The position numbers were made by a program, and so were the translations under genes. A stretch of 64,000 bases of DNA from Demequina silvatica (lineage in GTDB: Bacteria; Actinomycetota; Actinomycetes; Actinomycetales; Demequinaceae), in NCBI RefSeq assembly GCF_000971215.1, contig NZ_BBMA01000002.1, positions 541,111 to 605,110 of the forward strand, given 5' to 3'. The notes beneath the pieces are model-generated. The model did no database searches. It worked only from the letters and a program-made list of their open reading frames with translations, and was not told the origin of the DNA. Below, piece by piece: positions 46,909 through 55,747 of this stretch. Position 1 is the first letter of the stretch, and every line of letters starts with the position of its first letter.

Positions 46909-47007
46909 CTGACACCAGCAACGGAACCCGGGAGGACACCCCGGCCGGAACCCGCCAGAGGCCCCGACACGCCGCATCGTCCCGGCGAGATCCATTGCTG
47001 CTGTCAG
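46909..47007. repeat. Spaced inverted repeat between convergent genes
   Basis: CTGACACCAGCAACGGA (46909-46925) and TCCATTGCTGCTGTCAG (46991-47007) pair at 15 of 17 positions. A minus-orientation dispersed-motif copy (46974) lies inside. It fills the gap between two convergent genes and may end both transcripts. Confidence 0.55.
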
Positions 47008-47017
47008 CGGCGGGAGA

Positions 47018-49519
47018 TCAGATGAACAGGGTGGTGCCGCTCTCGTTGGCCTCGCCCAGGAAGGTCGCGACGCCGGCGAGCTCGACCCCGTCGAGCAGGT
47101 CGGACTGCGACATGCCCAGCAGATCCATGGTCATGGTGCAGCCGAGCAGGCGGGCGCCGCCCTCCTGCGCCGACCGGATGAGCTCGGGCAGGCTCTGCAC
47201 GTCGTTCTTCTTCATGACGTTCTTGATCATCGCGGTGCCCGCGCCCGCCATGTGCATCTGCGACAGCGTGAGCTTCTCCGCGCCGCGCGGCATCATCGCG
47301 CCGAACATCTTGTCCATCATCTTCTTCTCGCGCTTGGGCGGGTCGGTCTTGCGCAGCGCGTTGAGGCCCCAGAACGTGAAGAACATGGACACCTCGTCGC
47401 CCATGGCGACGGCGCCGTTCGCGATGATGAACGCCGCCAGCACCTTGTCGAGGTCGCCCGAGAAGACCACCATCGACGTCTTGTTCCTGCCGGTGGACGA
47501 TGCGCCGGTCGCCACGGGCGCCACGCCCCCCTTGCGGAAGGTGCCGACAAAACCGGGCCCCTTGGGGTCGAGGCTCACCAGGGTGTGGCCGTTCTTGGCG
47601 GCCCACGCCGGACCGTCGAGCGCGAAGCCCGGGTCGGAGACGGTGACGCGGAGCTCGTCGCCGGCGTTCGCCTTCCTCATCGCGTCCGCGAGGCGCATGA
47701 TCGGGCCGGGGCATGCGAGGCCTGTGCAGTCGAGCTCGGTGACCTGGCCGGTCGCGGCGGCCACCGCCGAGGCGACCGAGACCTTCTCCGCGTAGCTCTC
47801 CATCGGCGGCTGGGCCACGTACTGGTCGGCCGGGTCGTCGTGGACGTGGCCGAACGTGGTGGATCCGCCGGACAGGGTGGCGACGTCGGTGAAGCAGTGC
47901 TGGACCAGGATCCGGTGCGCGAGGTAGGAGCGGAAGCCGACGGTGCAGTAGAGGCGGATCGGCTGGTCCTTGTCGGTCCATCCCTTGATCGCCTCGCGGA
48001 ATGTGGCGAGCGGCACCGACTCGGCGCCGGGCAGGTGGTGGATGCCGTACTCCTCGGGGGTGCGGACATCCACGAGCCGCGCGCCGGCGGGCAGCGGCCA
48101 CTCCTCCGCGTACCAGAGGGTGAAGTCGCCGCGGATGGTGTTGGCGGCGACGAACCCGGCCATGTTGACGGGGTCCTTCGCGGAGCCGAACGGCGGCGCG
48201 TACGCGAGCTCCTGCTCCTCGAGGTCGAACACGGTGAGGCCCGCGCGCACCGCCATCGCGAACACGTCGAGGCGCTTGTCCACGCCGTCGAAGCCGCAGG
48301 CCTGCGCGCCCAGCACGCGGCCGTCGGTCGGGGAGAACAGCAGCTTGATGTGCATCATCGCGGTGCCGGGGTAGTAGCCGGCGTGGCCGGACGGGTGCAC
48401 GTGCGCGACGCGGTATTCGACGCCCGCGGCGTCGAGCTGGCGCGACGTCGCGCCGGTGCCGCCGGCGACCATGTCGAACACCTTGACGATGCTGGTGCCC
48501 TGGGTCGAGCGGTACTCGGTGTCGCGGCCGCACATGTTCTCGGCGGCGACGCGCGCCTGACGGTTCGCGGGGCCGGCGAGCGGCGCGAGGTAGTGGCCGG
48601 GGAGCACCGGGTGCGCGGTCTCGACGGCGTCGCCTGCGGCGTAGATGTCCGGATCCGAGGTGCGCATGTGGGTGTCGACCTTGATGCCGCCCCGCTCGCC
48701 CAGCTCGATGCCTGCGGACTTCACCAGGTCGACCGCGGGCCTCACGCCCGCGGCGAGGATCACCAGGTCCGCCTTGAGGACGGTGCCCGAGTTGAGCTCG
48801 ACGCTCACGCGGCCGTCGCCGTCCTTGTCGGCGAGCGGCTGGAACGCGGCAGCGGCGGTGGACAGGTGCAGCCCGATGCCCCGCATGCGCAGGTGCTGCT
48901 CGACGGGGGTGGCGATCTCATGGTCGACGGGCGGCAGGATCTGGTCGGACAGCTCGACCACGTCGACGCGGACGCCGCGGTGGTGGAGGTTCTCCGCCAT
49001 CTCGAGGCCGATGTAGCCCGCGCCCACCACCACGGCGGTGACGGTGCCACGACGGCCGGCCTTCTGGGCGGCGATCGCCGCGTCGAGGCGGGCCTTGATG
49101 CGGTCCATGTCGCCGATCCGGCGCAGCACCTCCACGGCGGGGTGGTCGATGCCGGGCAGCGGCGGGCGGACGGCCTCGGCGCCCATGCAGAGCGCGAGCT
49201 TGTCGTAGGACTCGGTGTACTCGCGGCCGTTGTCGACCTCGCGCACGGTCACGTGCTTGGCGTCGCGGTCGATCGCGACCACCTCGGTCGCGATGCGCAC
49301 GTCGATGTCGAGCGACTCGCGCAGGCTCTCCGGCGTCTGCAGCAGCAGCCGGGAGCGCTCGGAGATCACCTCGCCCACGTGGTACGGCAGCCCGCAGTTC
49401 GCGAACGAGACGTGGTGACCGCGCTCGAACACCACGATCTCCGCGGACTCGTCGAGGCGCCGCGCGCGTGCGGCGGTGGATGCTCCTGCGGCGACTCCGC
49501 CGATGACGACCAGCTTCAT
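47018..49519 (-). CDS. CoA-disulfide reductase-rhodanese-TusA-DsrE fusion (sulfane-sulfur oxidoreductase)
   Basis: 833 residues, ATG behind AGGAGG. Domains in order: pyridine nucleotide-disulfide oxidoreductase of the CoA-disulfide/persulfide reductase type (FAD motif VVIGGVAAGASTAARARR, single redox Cys42 in SFANCGLPY, NAD motif VVVGAGYIGLEMAE, residues 1-450); rhodanese (about 455-555, active loop LYCTVGFRS); TusA-like (about 590-660, TGLACPGPIMRL); and DsrE/F-like (about 690-833, FFTFWGLNAL, LLGCTMTMDLLG). The parts form a plausible persulfide relay from CoA or low-molecular thiols. A dispersed-motif copy (47495) encodes Ala-Ser-Ser in the linker before the last domain. Upstream CsoR/CstR-like dyads suggest sulfur-responsive control. 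Confidence 0.9.
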   Translation of the reverse strand: MKLVVIGGVAAGASTAARARRLDESAEIVVFERGHHVSFANCGLPYHVGEVISERSRLLLQTPESLRESLDIDVRIATEVVAIDRDAKHVTVREVDNGREYTESYDKLALCMGAEAVRPPLPGIDHPAVEVLRRIGDMDRIKARLDAAIAAQKAGRRGTVTAVVVGAGYIGLEMAENLHHRGVRVDVVELSDQILPPVDHEIATPVEQHLRMRGIGLHLSTAAAAFQPLADKDGDGRVSVELNSGTVLKADLVILAAGVRPAVDLVKSAGIELGERGGIKVDTHMRTSDPDIYAAGDAVETAHPVLPGHYLAPLAGPANRQARVAAENMCGRDTEYRSTQGTSIVKVFDMVAGGTGATSRQLDAAGVEYRVAHVHPSGHAGYYPGTAMMHIKLLFSPTDGRVLGAQACGFDGVDKRLDVFAMAVRAGLTVFDLEEQELAYAPPFGSAKDPVNMAGFVAANTIRGDFTLWYAEEWPLPAGARLVDVRTPEEYGIHHLPGAESVPLATFREAIKGWTDKDQPIRLYCTVGFRSYLAHRILVQHCFTDVATLSGGSTTFGHVHDDPADQYVAQPPMESYAEKVSVASAVAAATGQVTELDCTGLACPGPIMRLADAMRKANAGDELRVTVSDPGFALDGPAWAAKNGHTLVSLDPKGPGFVGTFRKGGVAPVATGASSTGRNKTSMVVFSGDLDKVLAAFIIANGAVAMGDEVSMFFTFWGLNALRKTDPPKREKKMMDKMFGAMMPRGAEKLTLSQMHMAGAGTAMIKNVMKKNDVQSLPELIRSAQEGGARLLGCTMTMDLLGMSQSDLLDGVELAGVATFLGEANESGTTLFI

Positions 49520-49529
49520 GAGATGCCTC

Positions 49530-49593
49530 CTGGGGTATCTGGCTTCTGCCATCGAAGATATCCCCCGGGGTATCCACACCTGGGGGTATCTGG
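49530..49593 (-). promoter_or_regulatory. Probable CsoR/CstR-type operators
   Basis: Three related words upstream of the fusion gene: CTGGGGTATCTGG (49530-49542), the near-palindrome GATATCCCCCGGGGTATC (49557-49574) and CCTGGGGGTATCTGG (49579-49593). The GATA-C-run-G-run-TATC form is that of CsoR/CstR family operators. No csoR-like gene is in the window. Confidence 0.6.
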
Positions 49594-49625
49594 TCCCGGT
49601 TCGGCGCCCTCGGGCGCCGGGGAGC

Positions 49626-49693
49626 GGGACGATGCGCGGGCTCGTTGGACAGGTGGCGGCACGTTCGCGCGGTGGTGACCGCCGCATCGTCCC
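49626..49693. repeat. Inverted pair of dispersed-motif copies
   Basis: GGGACGATGCGCGGG at 49626-49640 and GACCGCCGCATCGTCCC at 49677-49693, in opposite orientation, 36 bases apart, between the divergent fusion and fur genes. They pair over the 11 outermost bases. Confidence 0.75.
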
Positions 49694-49700
49694 CCGCCGG

Positions 49701-49718
49701 TGATTTGAAAGAATCAAA
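49701..49718. promoter_or_regulatory. Probable Fur-family operator
   Basis: TGATTTGAAAGAATCAAA contains the dyads TGATT-n6-AATCA and TTTGA-n5-TCAAA, in an AT-rich patch 23 bases before the fur start. Likely autoregulatory site for the fur-katA pair. Confidence 0.6.
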
Positions 49719-49740
49719 AGAAGGACGTACGCTGGCACTC

Positions 49741-50193
49741 ATGACATCGATCGACGCGCCCGCCATGCTCCGCGAGGCGGGCCTGCGCGTCACCGAGCCG
49801 CGACGCGCCGTGCTCGAGGCGCTCGAGGGCCTGCCGCACGCCTCGGCGGACGCGGTGCACGCGCGGGTCTCGCGCCGGCTGCCCGACGTGTCGCTGCAGA
49901 CCGTCTACAACGTCCTCCACGACCTCACCGGTCGCGGGATCGCGCGCTCGATCGAGCCCGGCGACCACCCCGCCCGCTACGAGCTGCGGGTGGGCGACAA
50001 CCATCACCACCTGGTCTGCACGCGCTGCGGCGTGATCGCGGACGTCGACTGCGTCGTGGGCGAGGCTCCGTGCCTCACCCCCGACGACGACCACGGCTTC
50101 GCCGTCGCCGAAGCGGAGGTTACCTTCTGGGGCCTCTGCGGCGCCTGCCAGGCCGCGGAATCCCTGCCGTCCCCTGCCCACGCACGTCTCTGA
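49741..50193 (+). CDS. Fur-family regulator (FurA/PerR-like)
   Basis: 150 residues. Winged helix (LREAGLRVTEPRRAVLEAL ... SLQTVYNVLHDLTGRGIA), then the metal site NHHHLVCTRCGVIADVDC and a C-terminal CGAC pair for structural zinc. It is 29 bases upstream of a catalase gene, so it is probably the peroxide-responsive repressor of that gene, like FurA of actinobacteria. The AT-rich dyad at 49701-49718 is a likely operator. Confidence 0.92.
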   Translation: MTSIDAPAMLREAGLRVTEPRRAVLEALEGLPHASADAVHARVSRRLPDVSLQTVYNVLHDLTGRGIARSIEPGDHPARYELRVGDNHHHLVCTRCGVIADVDCVVGEAPCLTPDDDHGFAVAEAEVTFWGLCGACQAAESLPSPAHARL

Positions 50194-50222
50194 ACGTCCC
50201 ATCCCAGTAGAGGAGCGCTCCC

Positions 50223-51737
50223 ATGTCGGAGAAGTTCACCACCACCAACGCCGGCGCCCCCGTCGCCTCGGACCAGCACTCGCTGACCGTCGGCAACAAC
50301 GGCGTGACCGCGCTGACCGACCACTACCTGGTCGAGAAGCTCGCGCAGTTCAACCGTGAGCGCGTCCCGGAGCGAGTGGTGCACGCCAAGGGCGGCGGTG
50401 CGTTCGGCACGTTCACCACCACCAACCCGGACATCGCGAAGTACACGCGCGCCGCGCTGTTCCAGGACGGCGTGCAGACCGAGATGCTCGCGCGCTTCTC
50501 CTCGGTGGCCGGCGAGCACGGCTCGCCCGACACGTGGCGCGACCCCCGCGGCTTCGCGCTGAAGTTCTACACGACCGAGGGCAACTACGACCTCGTGGGC
50601 AACAACACGCCCGTGTTCTTCATCCGCGACGGCATCAAGTTCCCCGACTTCATCCGCTCGCAGAAGCGCCTGCCCGGCTCGCACCTGCGCGACAACGACA
50701 TGCAGTGGGACTTCTGGACCCTGCAGCCGGAGTCGGCTCACCAGGTGACGTGGCTCATGGGCGAGCGCGGCCTGCCCCGCTCGTGGCGCGAGATGCAGGG
50801 CTACGGCTCGCACACCTACCAGTGGATCAACGCCGAGGGCGAGCGCTTCTGGGTGAAGTACCACTTCAAGTCCCAGCAGGGCGTGCACGGCCTCACCATC
50901 GAGGAGGCGGGCCAGCTCGCCGGCTCGGACGGCGACCACCACATCCGCGACCTCTACGAGCACATCGAGGCCGGCGACTTCCCGCGCTGGGACCTGTACG
51001 TGCAGGTCATGCCGTACGAGGACGCGAAGACGTACCGCTTCAACCCGTTCGACCTCACCAAGGTGTGGCCGCACGGCGACTACCCGCTGATCCCGGTGGG
51101 CGTCATGGAGCTCAACAAGAACCCCGAGAACTACTTCGCGCAGATCGAGCAGGCGACGTTCGCGCCGTCGAACTTCGTGCCCGGCATCGGCGCCTCGCCC
51201 GACAAGATGCTGATGGCGCGCATCTTCTCCTACGCTGACGCGCACCGCTACCGCGTGGGCACCAACCACGCCGACCTTCCGGTCAACGCCCCGCACGCCG
51301 CGGACGCGAACGGCCACTCGTACGCGAAGGACGGCGCGATGCGCTACTCGTTCGCCTCGCCCTCGACCCCGGTCTACGCCCCCAACTCGCACGGCGGCGC
51401 CCACGCCGACGCCGAGCGTGCGGGCGACGCGGGCAACTGGCAGTCGGACGGCGAGCTGGTCCGCGCGGCCGCCTCGCTCCACTCCGAGGACGACGACTTC
51501 GGCCAGGCCGGCACCATGTACCGCGAGGTGTTCGACGAGGCGGGCAAGGCCCACATCCTCGAGCAGATCACGGGCCACGTGGGCGCGGTGCAGTCGGACG
51601 AGATCCGCGAGCGTGCCATCCAGTACTGGACCAACGTCGACGCGGGCCTCGGCGCGAAGCTGCGCGCCAACCTCGCAGGCGAGGCGCCCGTCGAGGCCGG
51701 CGAGCCGGGCACCGGCGTGGAGCCGGTCACCGTCTGA
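50223..51737 (+). CDS. katA: Monofunctional haem catalase
   Basis: 504 residues, small-subunit clade. Decomposes hydrogen peroxide. Distal His54 in [13 protein letters not shown], distal Asn127 in [10 protein letters not shown], and proximal Tyr in the [15 protein letters not shown] motif. ATG behind GAGGAG. Follows a Fur-family gene and is ended by a strong hairpin. Confidence 0.98.
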   Translation: MSEKFTTTNAGAPVASDQHSLTVGNNGVTALTDHYLVEKLAQFNRERVPERVVHAKGGGAFGTFTTTNPDIAKYTRAALFQDGVQTEMLARFSSVAGEHGSPDTWRDPRGFALKFYTTEGNYDLVGNNTPVFFIRDGIKFPDFIRSQKRLPGSHLRDNDMQWDFWTLQPESAHQVTWLMGERGLPRSWREMQGYGSHTYQWINAEGERFWVKYHFKSQQGVHGLTIEEAGQLAGSDGDHHIRDLYEHIEAGDFPRWDLYVQVMPYEDAKTYRFNPFDLTKVWPHGDYPLIPVGVMELNKNPENYFAQIEQATFAPSNFVPGIGASPDKMLMARIFSYADAHRYRVGTNHADLPVNAPHAADANGHSYAKDGAMRYSFASPSTPVYAPNSHGGAHADAERAGDAGNWQSDGELVRAAASLHSEDDDFGQAGTMYREVFDEAGKAHILEQITGHVGAVQSDEIRERAIQYWTNVDAGLGAKLRANLAGEAPVEAGEPGTGVEPVTV

Positions 51738-51756
51738 GGTCTCGCTTCAGCTGAAC

Positions 51757-51799
51757 CCGAGGGCCCGGTCCCGCTCGCTGAGCGTGGCCGGGCCCTCGG
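51757..51799 (+). terminator. Terminator after katA
   Basis: 12-base stem CCGAGGGCCCGG / CCGGGCCCTCGG with a 19-base loop, 20 bases past the katA stop. Confidence 0.75.
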
Positions 51800-51976
51800 C
51801 GTGGCAGGGCGTGGCAGGGTGCGGCCGGGGCCCCGGGCGCCCGCCGGCGCGAATCGCGGCGCGACACCAGGAGGAATGCCCTTCCGACGTGCCTCGGTTA
51901 CCCTTGGGTAGATGCCCGCGCACCCACGCGTGGATGACAGGACCGCCTTGCGCGCGTCTGACGACAGGGAGCCTTG

Positions 51977-52753
51977 ATGAACGCGGACGACCGCACCACC
52001 ACGTCGGCCCGCGGCCTCTACGCGCCGCGCGCCGCCGAGCCGACCACCGGTCAGGTCCCCGCGCGCCGGGCGTTCATGCCGGTCGACAACGCGGCCGCCC
52101 CGGCAGCTCCCACCACCGGGTCCATCCCGCAGCGCACCGCGCTGCGCCCGCAGTCCCAGCCCGAGGGCATCCCGACCACGCAGCAGCCGCAGGCGTTCTC
52201 GCCCACCGGCGCACCCGCCGCTCCCGCGGCCCCGGCGCCCGCCTCGGACGAGCCGTCGCGCCTCGAGGGCGCCGTCGGTGCCGGCACCGCCGCGATCGGT
52301 GCGGGTGCCGCCAAGGTCAAGGGGCTCGCCGGCCGCGCCGCCGAGAGCTTCAAGGCGGGCGATGACCTGGGCACCCCCACCGCGAAGGGCGGCCCGCGCA
52401 AGGCGCGCGTGCTGCTGTCGCGGATCGACCCGTGGTCGGCGCTCAAGCTCGGCTTCCTGCTGTCGATCGCTCTCGGCATCATGTTCGTGGTCGCGGTGTT
52501 CGTGGTGTGGAACGTGGCCAACGGCATGGGCACGTTCGCGCTCATCAACGAGTGGGTCGTGAAGCTGTTCGCGCAGGACTCCGAGGTCGACATCATGCAG
52601 TTCTTCGACCGCAACAAGGTCATGAGCGCGGCGATCCTCATCTCGGTGGTCAACGTGGTGCTGCTGACGGCGCTCGCGACCATCGGCGCGTTCCTCTACA
52701 ACGTGGTCTCCTCGGTGGTGGGCGGCGTCTACGTCACCCTCACCGACGACTGA
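51977..52753 (+). CDS. DUF3566 membrane protein
   Basis: 258 residues, ATG behind AGGGAG. An Ala/Pro-rich disordered cytoplasmic N-terminus (1-135) precedes the DUF3566 domain with two membrane helices (about 160-185 and 215-250; KARVLLSRIDPWSALKLGFLLSIALG, FDRNKVMSAAILISVVNVVLLTALATIGAFLYN). It corresponds in place to Rv0007 of M. tuberculosis, between gyrA and the tRNA pair, though two accessory modules are inserted here. Function unknown. Confidence 0.92.
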   Translation: MNADDRTTTSARGLYAPRAAEPTTGQVPARRAFMPVDNAAAPAAPTTGSIPQRTALRPQSQPEGIPTTQQPQAFSPTGAPAAPAAPAPASDEPSRLEGAVGAGTAAIGAGAAKVKGLAGRAAESFKAGDDLGTPTAKGGPRKARVLLSRIDPWSALKLGFLLSIALGIMFVVAVFVVWNVANGMGTFALINEWVVKLFAQDSEVDIMQFFDRNKVMSAAILISVVNVVLLTALATIGAFLYNVVSSVVGGVYVTLTDD

Positions 52754-52843
52754 ACGGCCTGCTAGACGGACCCCGCCGCCGCGATTTTGTCCCACGGCGG
52801 CGGTTTGGTATCGTTTAACGCCGCGGCGCTGACGCCGCGGAAG

Positions 52844-52917
52844 GGGCCCATAGCTCAGGCGGTTAGAGCGCTTCGCTGATAACGAAGAGGTCGGAGGTTC
52901 AAGTCCTCCTGGGCCCA
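52844..52917 (+). tRNA. tRNA-Ile (anticodon GAT)
   Basis: 74-base cloverleaf: acceptor GGGCCCA / TGGGCCC, D arm with TAGCTCAGGCGGTTAGAGC, anticodon stem CTTCG / CGAAG with loop CTGATAA (GAT at 52878-52880), T arm GGAGG-TTCAAGT-CCTCC. Only ACC follows, so CCA is added by the pcnA product. Confidence 0.97.
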
Positions 52918-52928
52918 CCGAGGTGAAC

Positions 52929-53045
52929 ATGAAGAATGTGCTGTTCCTCGCAGCCGCCGTCGTGGCAGGCGCGATCGCTTACGTCCTCATCACCGAGAAC
53001 TCCAACCGCGACGTGTGGGACGATGTCCACTACCCGGTCCGGTGA
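52929..53045 (+). CDS. DLW-39 family small protein, 38 aa
   Basis: A 38-residue protein between the two tRNA genes: MKNVLFLAAAVVAGAIAYVL membrane helix, then a short polar tail with the Trp motif (NRDVWDDVHYPVR). It matches the DLW-39 family of tiny actinobacterial proteins that lie at this same locus; the signature here reads DVW instead of DLW. Function unknown. Confidence 0.85.
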   Translation: MKNVLFLAAAVVAGAIAYVLITENSNRDVWDDVHYPVR

Positions 53046-53065
53046 CCACCCGGTCTCACGACCAC

Positions 53066-53138
53066 GGGGCCTTGGCGCAATTGGTAGCGCACCTGCTTTG
53101 CAAGCAGGGGGTTAGGGGTTCGAGTCCCCTAGGCTCCA
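53066..53138 (+). tRNA. tRNA-Ala (anticodon TGC)
   Basis: 73-base cloverleaf: acceptor GGGGCCT / AGGCTCC with one G-T pair, D arm TTGGCGCAATTGGTAGCGC, anticodon stem CCTGC / GCAGG with loop TTTGCAA (TGC at 53099-53101), T arm AGGGG-TTCGAGT-CCCCT. CCA not encoded. Confidence 0.97.
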
Positions 53139-53147
53139 CTCTCGAGA

Positions 53148-53179
53148 AGGCCCTCGCCGGTTGCGGCGGGGGCTTTTCT
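53148..53179 (+). terminator. Terminator after tRNA-Ala
   Basis: Stem GCCCTCGCCG / CGGCGGGGGC (one G-T pair) with loop GTTG, flanked by AAG and TTTTCT: a good intrinsic terminator. Confidence 0.85.
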
Positions 53180-53198
53180 GCTGGTCGGGCTGGTTCGC

Positions 53199-53360
53199 GG
53201 TGACACATGAGTGCACGCTGCGTCCTGGTGACACACCAGAGCACGCACACGCGGCTGTGCGAGCATCGATGTGACAGCGGGGCGCACCTGGCGCGCATCG
53301 ACCGCTCCGCTGATACGCCGCACCCGATCCCCGGCCCCACTTCTGCTCCGGCGTATCACC
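53199..53360 (+). repeat. Composite intergenic repeat, copy 1 (contains 52-bp element copy B)
   Basis: The 162 bases start GGTGACACATGAGTGCACGC and share order and sequence with 61412-61575: two direct GGTGACACA words, CACACGCGGCTGTGCG, a TGTGAC word, and at the end the 52-bp element (53309-53360, GCTGATACGCCG ... CGGCGTATCACC). With the terminator and a dispersed-motif copy (53383) this fills the 305-base gap 53139-53443; a leaderless-type TACGAT lies just before the next start. Confidence 0.75.
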
Positions 53361-53443
53361 CGGGCGCGCGGGCCCGGTGGGAGGGACGATGCGCGGGCCG
53401 GGAGGGCCTCGCGGTCCCGGGCGCGCGCGGTTACGATCGACCC

Positions 53444-55744
53444 ATGGGTGATTTCCAACGTTGTAACGACCCCGCAGTCGACCCCGCCCCCCGCGCGTTC
53501 CCCCGCGGCGCGATCACGCTGAACGGCGGCCCCCTCGCCGCGGCCCTCGATCGCTCCATCGAGGCCGCCCTCGCCCACGACCCCGACCGCCTGCTCGCTC
53601 CCTACCGCCGCGAGGCCGGCCTCCCCGCCGTCGCGGAGAGCTACGGCGACTGGGAGTCGCGCGGTCTCGACGGGCACATCGGCGGCCACTACCTCTCCGC
53701 GCTCGCCCACCTGTATGTCGCGACCGGCCGCGAGGACATCCACGCCCGCCTGCGCCGCATGCTCGACGGCCTCCAGGAGTGCCAGGACGCGGTCGGCACC
53801 GGCTACCTCGGCGGCACCCCGCGCGGCATCGAGCTGGGCGAGGAGCTCCGCTCCGGCACCATCGAGGCCGAGCCGTTCGCGCTCAACGGCCGCTGGGTCC
53901 CGATGTACAACCTCCACAAGGTGCTCAACGGGCTCATCGACGCCTACGAGGTCGCGGACCAGCCCGACGCGCTCGCCATGGCGGAGCGCTGGGCAGCGTG
54001 GTGGCTGGGCATCTCCGCCCACCTCACCGACGCGCAGCTCGAGACCCTCCTCACCGCCGAGTTCGGCGGGATGAACGACGCGTTCTTCCGCCTCGCCGCC
54101 CTCACGGCGGACCCGGAGCTCGCGCGCAACCTCCACAAGGAGGCCCGCCGCTGGTCCCACCGCCTGCTGCTCGACCCGCTCCTCAGTCATGAGGACCGCC
54201 TCGACGGTCTCCACGCCAACACCCAGGTGCCCAAGGTGGTCGGCTACGCCCGCTCCGGCGACGAGGACCTGACCGACGCCGCCCACGCCTTCTGGGACCA
54301 CGTGGTTCACGAGCGCACCGTCTCGATCGGCGGCCACGGCGTCCGCGAGCACTTCCACCCCAAGGACGACTTCCGCGCGATGGTCCTCGACCCGCTCGGC
54401 CCCGAGTCCTGCAACACCTTCAACATGCTCGCCATCACGGACCTGTTCCGCGCCACCAGCCCCGACCTCGAGCTGGTCGAGTTCGCCGAGCGCGCGATCT
54501 ACAACCACGCCCTCACCGTCCAGCACCCCGACCACGGCGGCTTCGTCTACTTCTCACCCCTGCGCCCCGCGCACTACCGCGTGTACTCGAGCCACGGCGA
54601 GTCGATGTGGTGCTGCGTGGGCTCCGGCCTCGAGGGCCACAGCCGCTACGCCCGCTTCCTGTTCTCGCGCGACGGCGACAGCCCTCGCGTCGAGATCTAC
54701 GAGCCCGCCACGCTCGACTGGGACGGCATCCGGCTCGAGGTCCGCGCGGACCTCGCCGCGTCCTGGCGCGTCGAGATCGACGTGACGGCCGGGGAGAGCC
54801 GCCGGCGCATCGTCCGCCTGCGCATCCCCGAGTGGACGGACGGGGCGACGGTGACCGTCGACGGCGTAGCCGCCGAGGCCCGCCCCGGCGAGCACGCGCT
54901 GGACCGGGAATGGGCGGGGACCACGCGGATCGTGCTCGACCTCCGCCCGAGCCTCGCGCTCGAGGGCCTGCCGGACGGGTCGCCGTGGGCGTCGCTGCGG
55001 TACGGGCCGTTCGTGCTCGCGCACCGCGACGGCGCGGACGCGCTCGAGGGCGCGATCGCGACGGGCGAGGGAGCGCCGCACATCGCGCTCGGCCCCAAGC
55101 GCCGCATGATCGACACCCCCGCGCTGATCGGTGAAGAGCTCGACGTGACCGCCTCGGGCACCGGCGCGACCCTCACGGCCTGGCGCCTCGACGCCGACGC
55201 CCCCGCGCGGGTGGACCTCGCGCTCGAGCCGTACCGCGACATCCACGACGAGCGCTGCACCGTCTACTTCCCCGTCGGTACCGACGCGGCAGCCGTGCGC
55301 GCGATGCTCGCCGACCTCGACGAGGCCGAGCTCGAGGACGCCGCCGTGGTGGACGTGGTCGCGCCCGGCGAGCAGCAGTCCGAGATGGACCACGCGTACG
55401 CCTCGCACGCCTCGCGCATCGAGTGGATCAACGCGCGCAGCTGGCGCATGGCCGAGGACTGGTTCTCGTACGTCCTCAAGCCCAGGGCCGCCGGCGCGCA
55501 TCTGCTGAGGGTGCGCACGCTTGTCGGCAAGCCCGAGGGAGGGGACGATGCGGTGGTCCGGATCGCCGGCACCGTCGCCTCTCCCGTGCGCACCGAGGAG
55601 CGCGACCTCCCGCTCTACGGCGACGTCCTCGAGTCCGTCTACGAGGTCGAGGCCCCTCTGGACGGGCTCAAGGTGCGCTTCGAGGCCGGCCCCGGCGGCG
55701 CCACCGCCGGCGTGGTCGCGGTCGCGCTCATGACCAGGGAGTGA
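53444..55744 (+). CDS. GH127-type beta-L-arabinofuranosidase-like glycoside hydrolase
   Basis: 766 residues, no signal peptide, so intracellular. The GH127 catalytic zinc-thiolate set is visible: Glu321 and Cys323 in PESCNTFNML, and Cys390-Cys391 in MWCCVGSGLEGH, equivalent to the Glu-x-Cys and Cys-Cys of HypBA1, where a cysteine is the nucleophile. N-terminal (alpha/alpha)6 barrel with MYNLHKVLNGLIDAY and GMNDAFFRLA, then beta domains. It has an extra C-terminal domain (about 600-766). A dispersed-motif copy (55542) encodes GGDDAVV near the end. The substrate may be an arabinofuranoside or a related sugar; no sugar transporter is adjacent. Confidence 0.88.
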   Translation: MGDFQRCNDPAVDPAPRAFPRGAITLNGGPLAAALDRSIEAALAHDPDRLLAPYRREAGLPAVAESYGDWESRGLDGHIGGHYLSALAHLYVATGREDIHARLRRMLDGLQECQDAVGTGYLGGTPRGIELGEELRSGTIEAEPFALNGRWVPMYNLHKVLNGLIDAYEVADQPDALAMAERWAAWWLGISAHLTDAQLETLLTAEFGGMNDAFFRLAALTADPELARNLHKEARRWSHRLLLDPLLSHEDRLDGLHANTQVPKVVGYARSGDEDLTDAAHAFWDHVVHERTVSIGGHGVREHFHPKDDFRAMVLDPLGPESCNTFNMLAITDLFRATSPDLELVEFAERAIYNHALTVQHPDHGGFVYFSPLRPAHYRVYSSHGESMWCCVGSGLEGHSRYARFLFSRDGDSPRVEIYEPATLDWDGIRLEVRADLAASWRVEIDVTAGESRRRIVRLRIPEWTDGATVTVDGVAAEARPGEHALDREWAGTTRIVLDLRPSLALEGLPDGSPWASLRYGPFVLAHRDGADALEGAIATGEGAPHIALGPKRRMIDTPALIGEELDVTASGTGATLTAWRLDADAPARVDLALEPYRDIHDERCTVYFPVGTDAAAVRAMLADLDEAELEDAAVVDVVAPGEQQSEMDHAYASHASRIEWINARSWRMAEDWFSYVLKPRAAGAHLLRVRTLVGKPEGGDDAVVRIAGTVASPVRTEERDLPLYGDVLESVYEVEAPLDGLKVRFEAGPGGATAGVVAVALMTRE

Positions 55745-55747
55745 GCC

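Noticed and set aside
53016-53027. GGGACGATGT in the DLW-39 gene as a motif copy
   Set aside because: It lacks the final C of the core and the flanks do not match; it encodes the family Trp-Asp-Asp motif.
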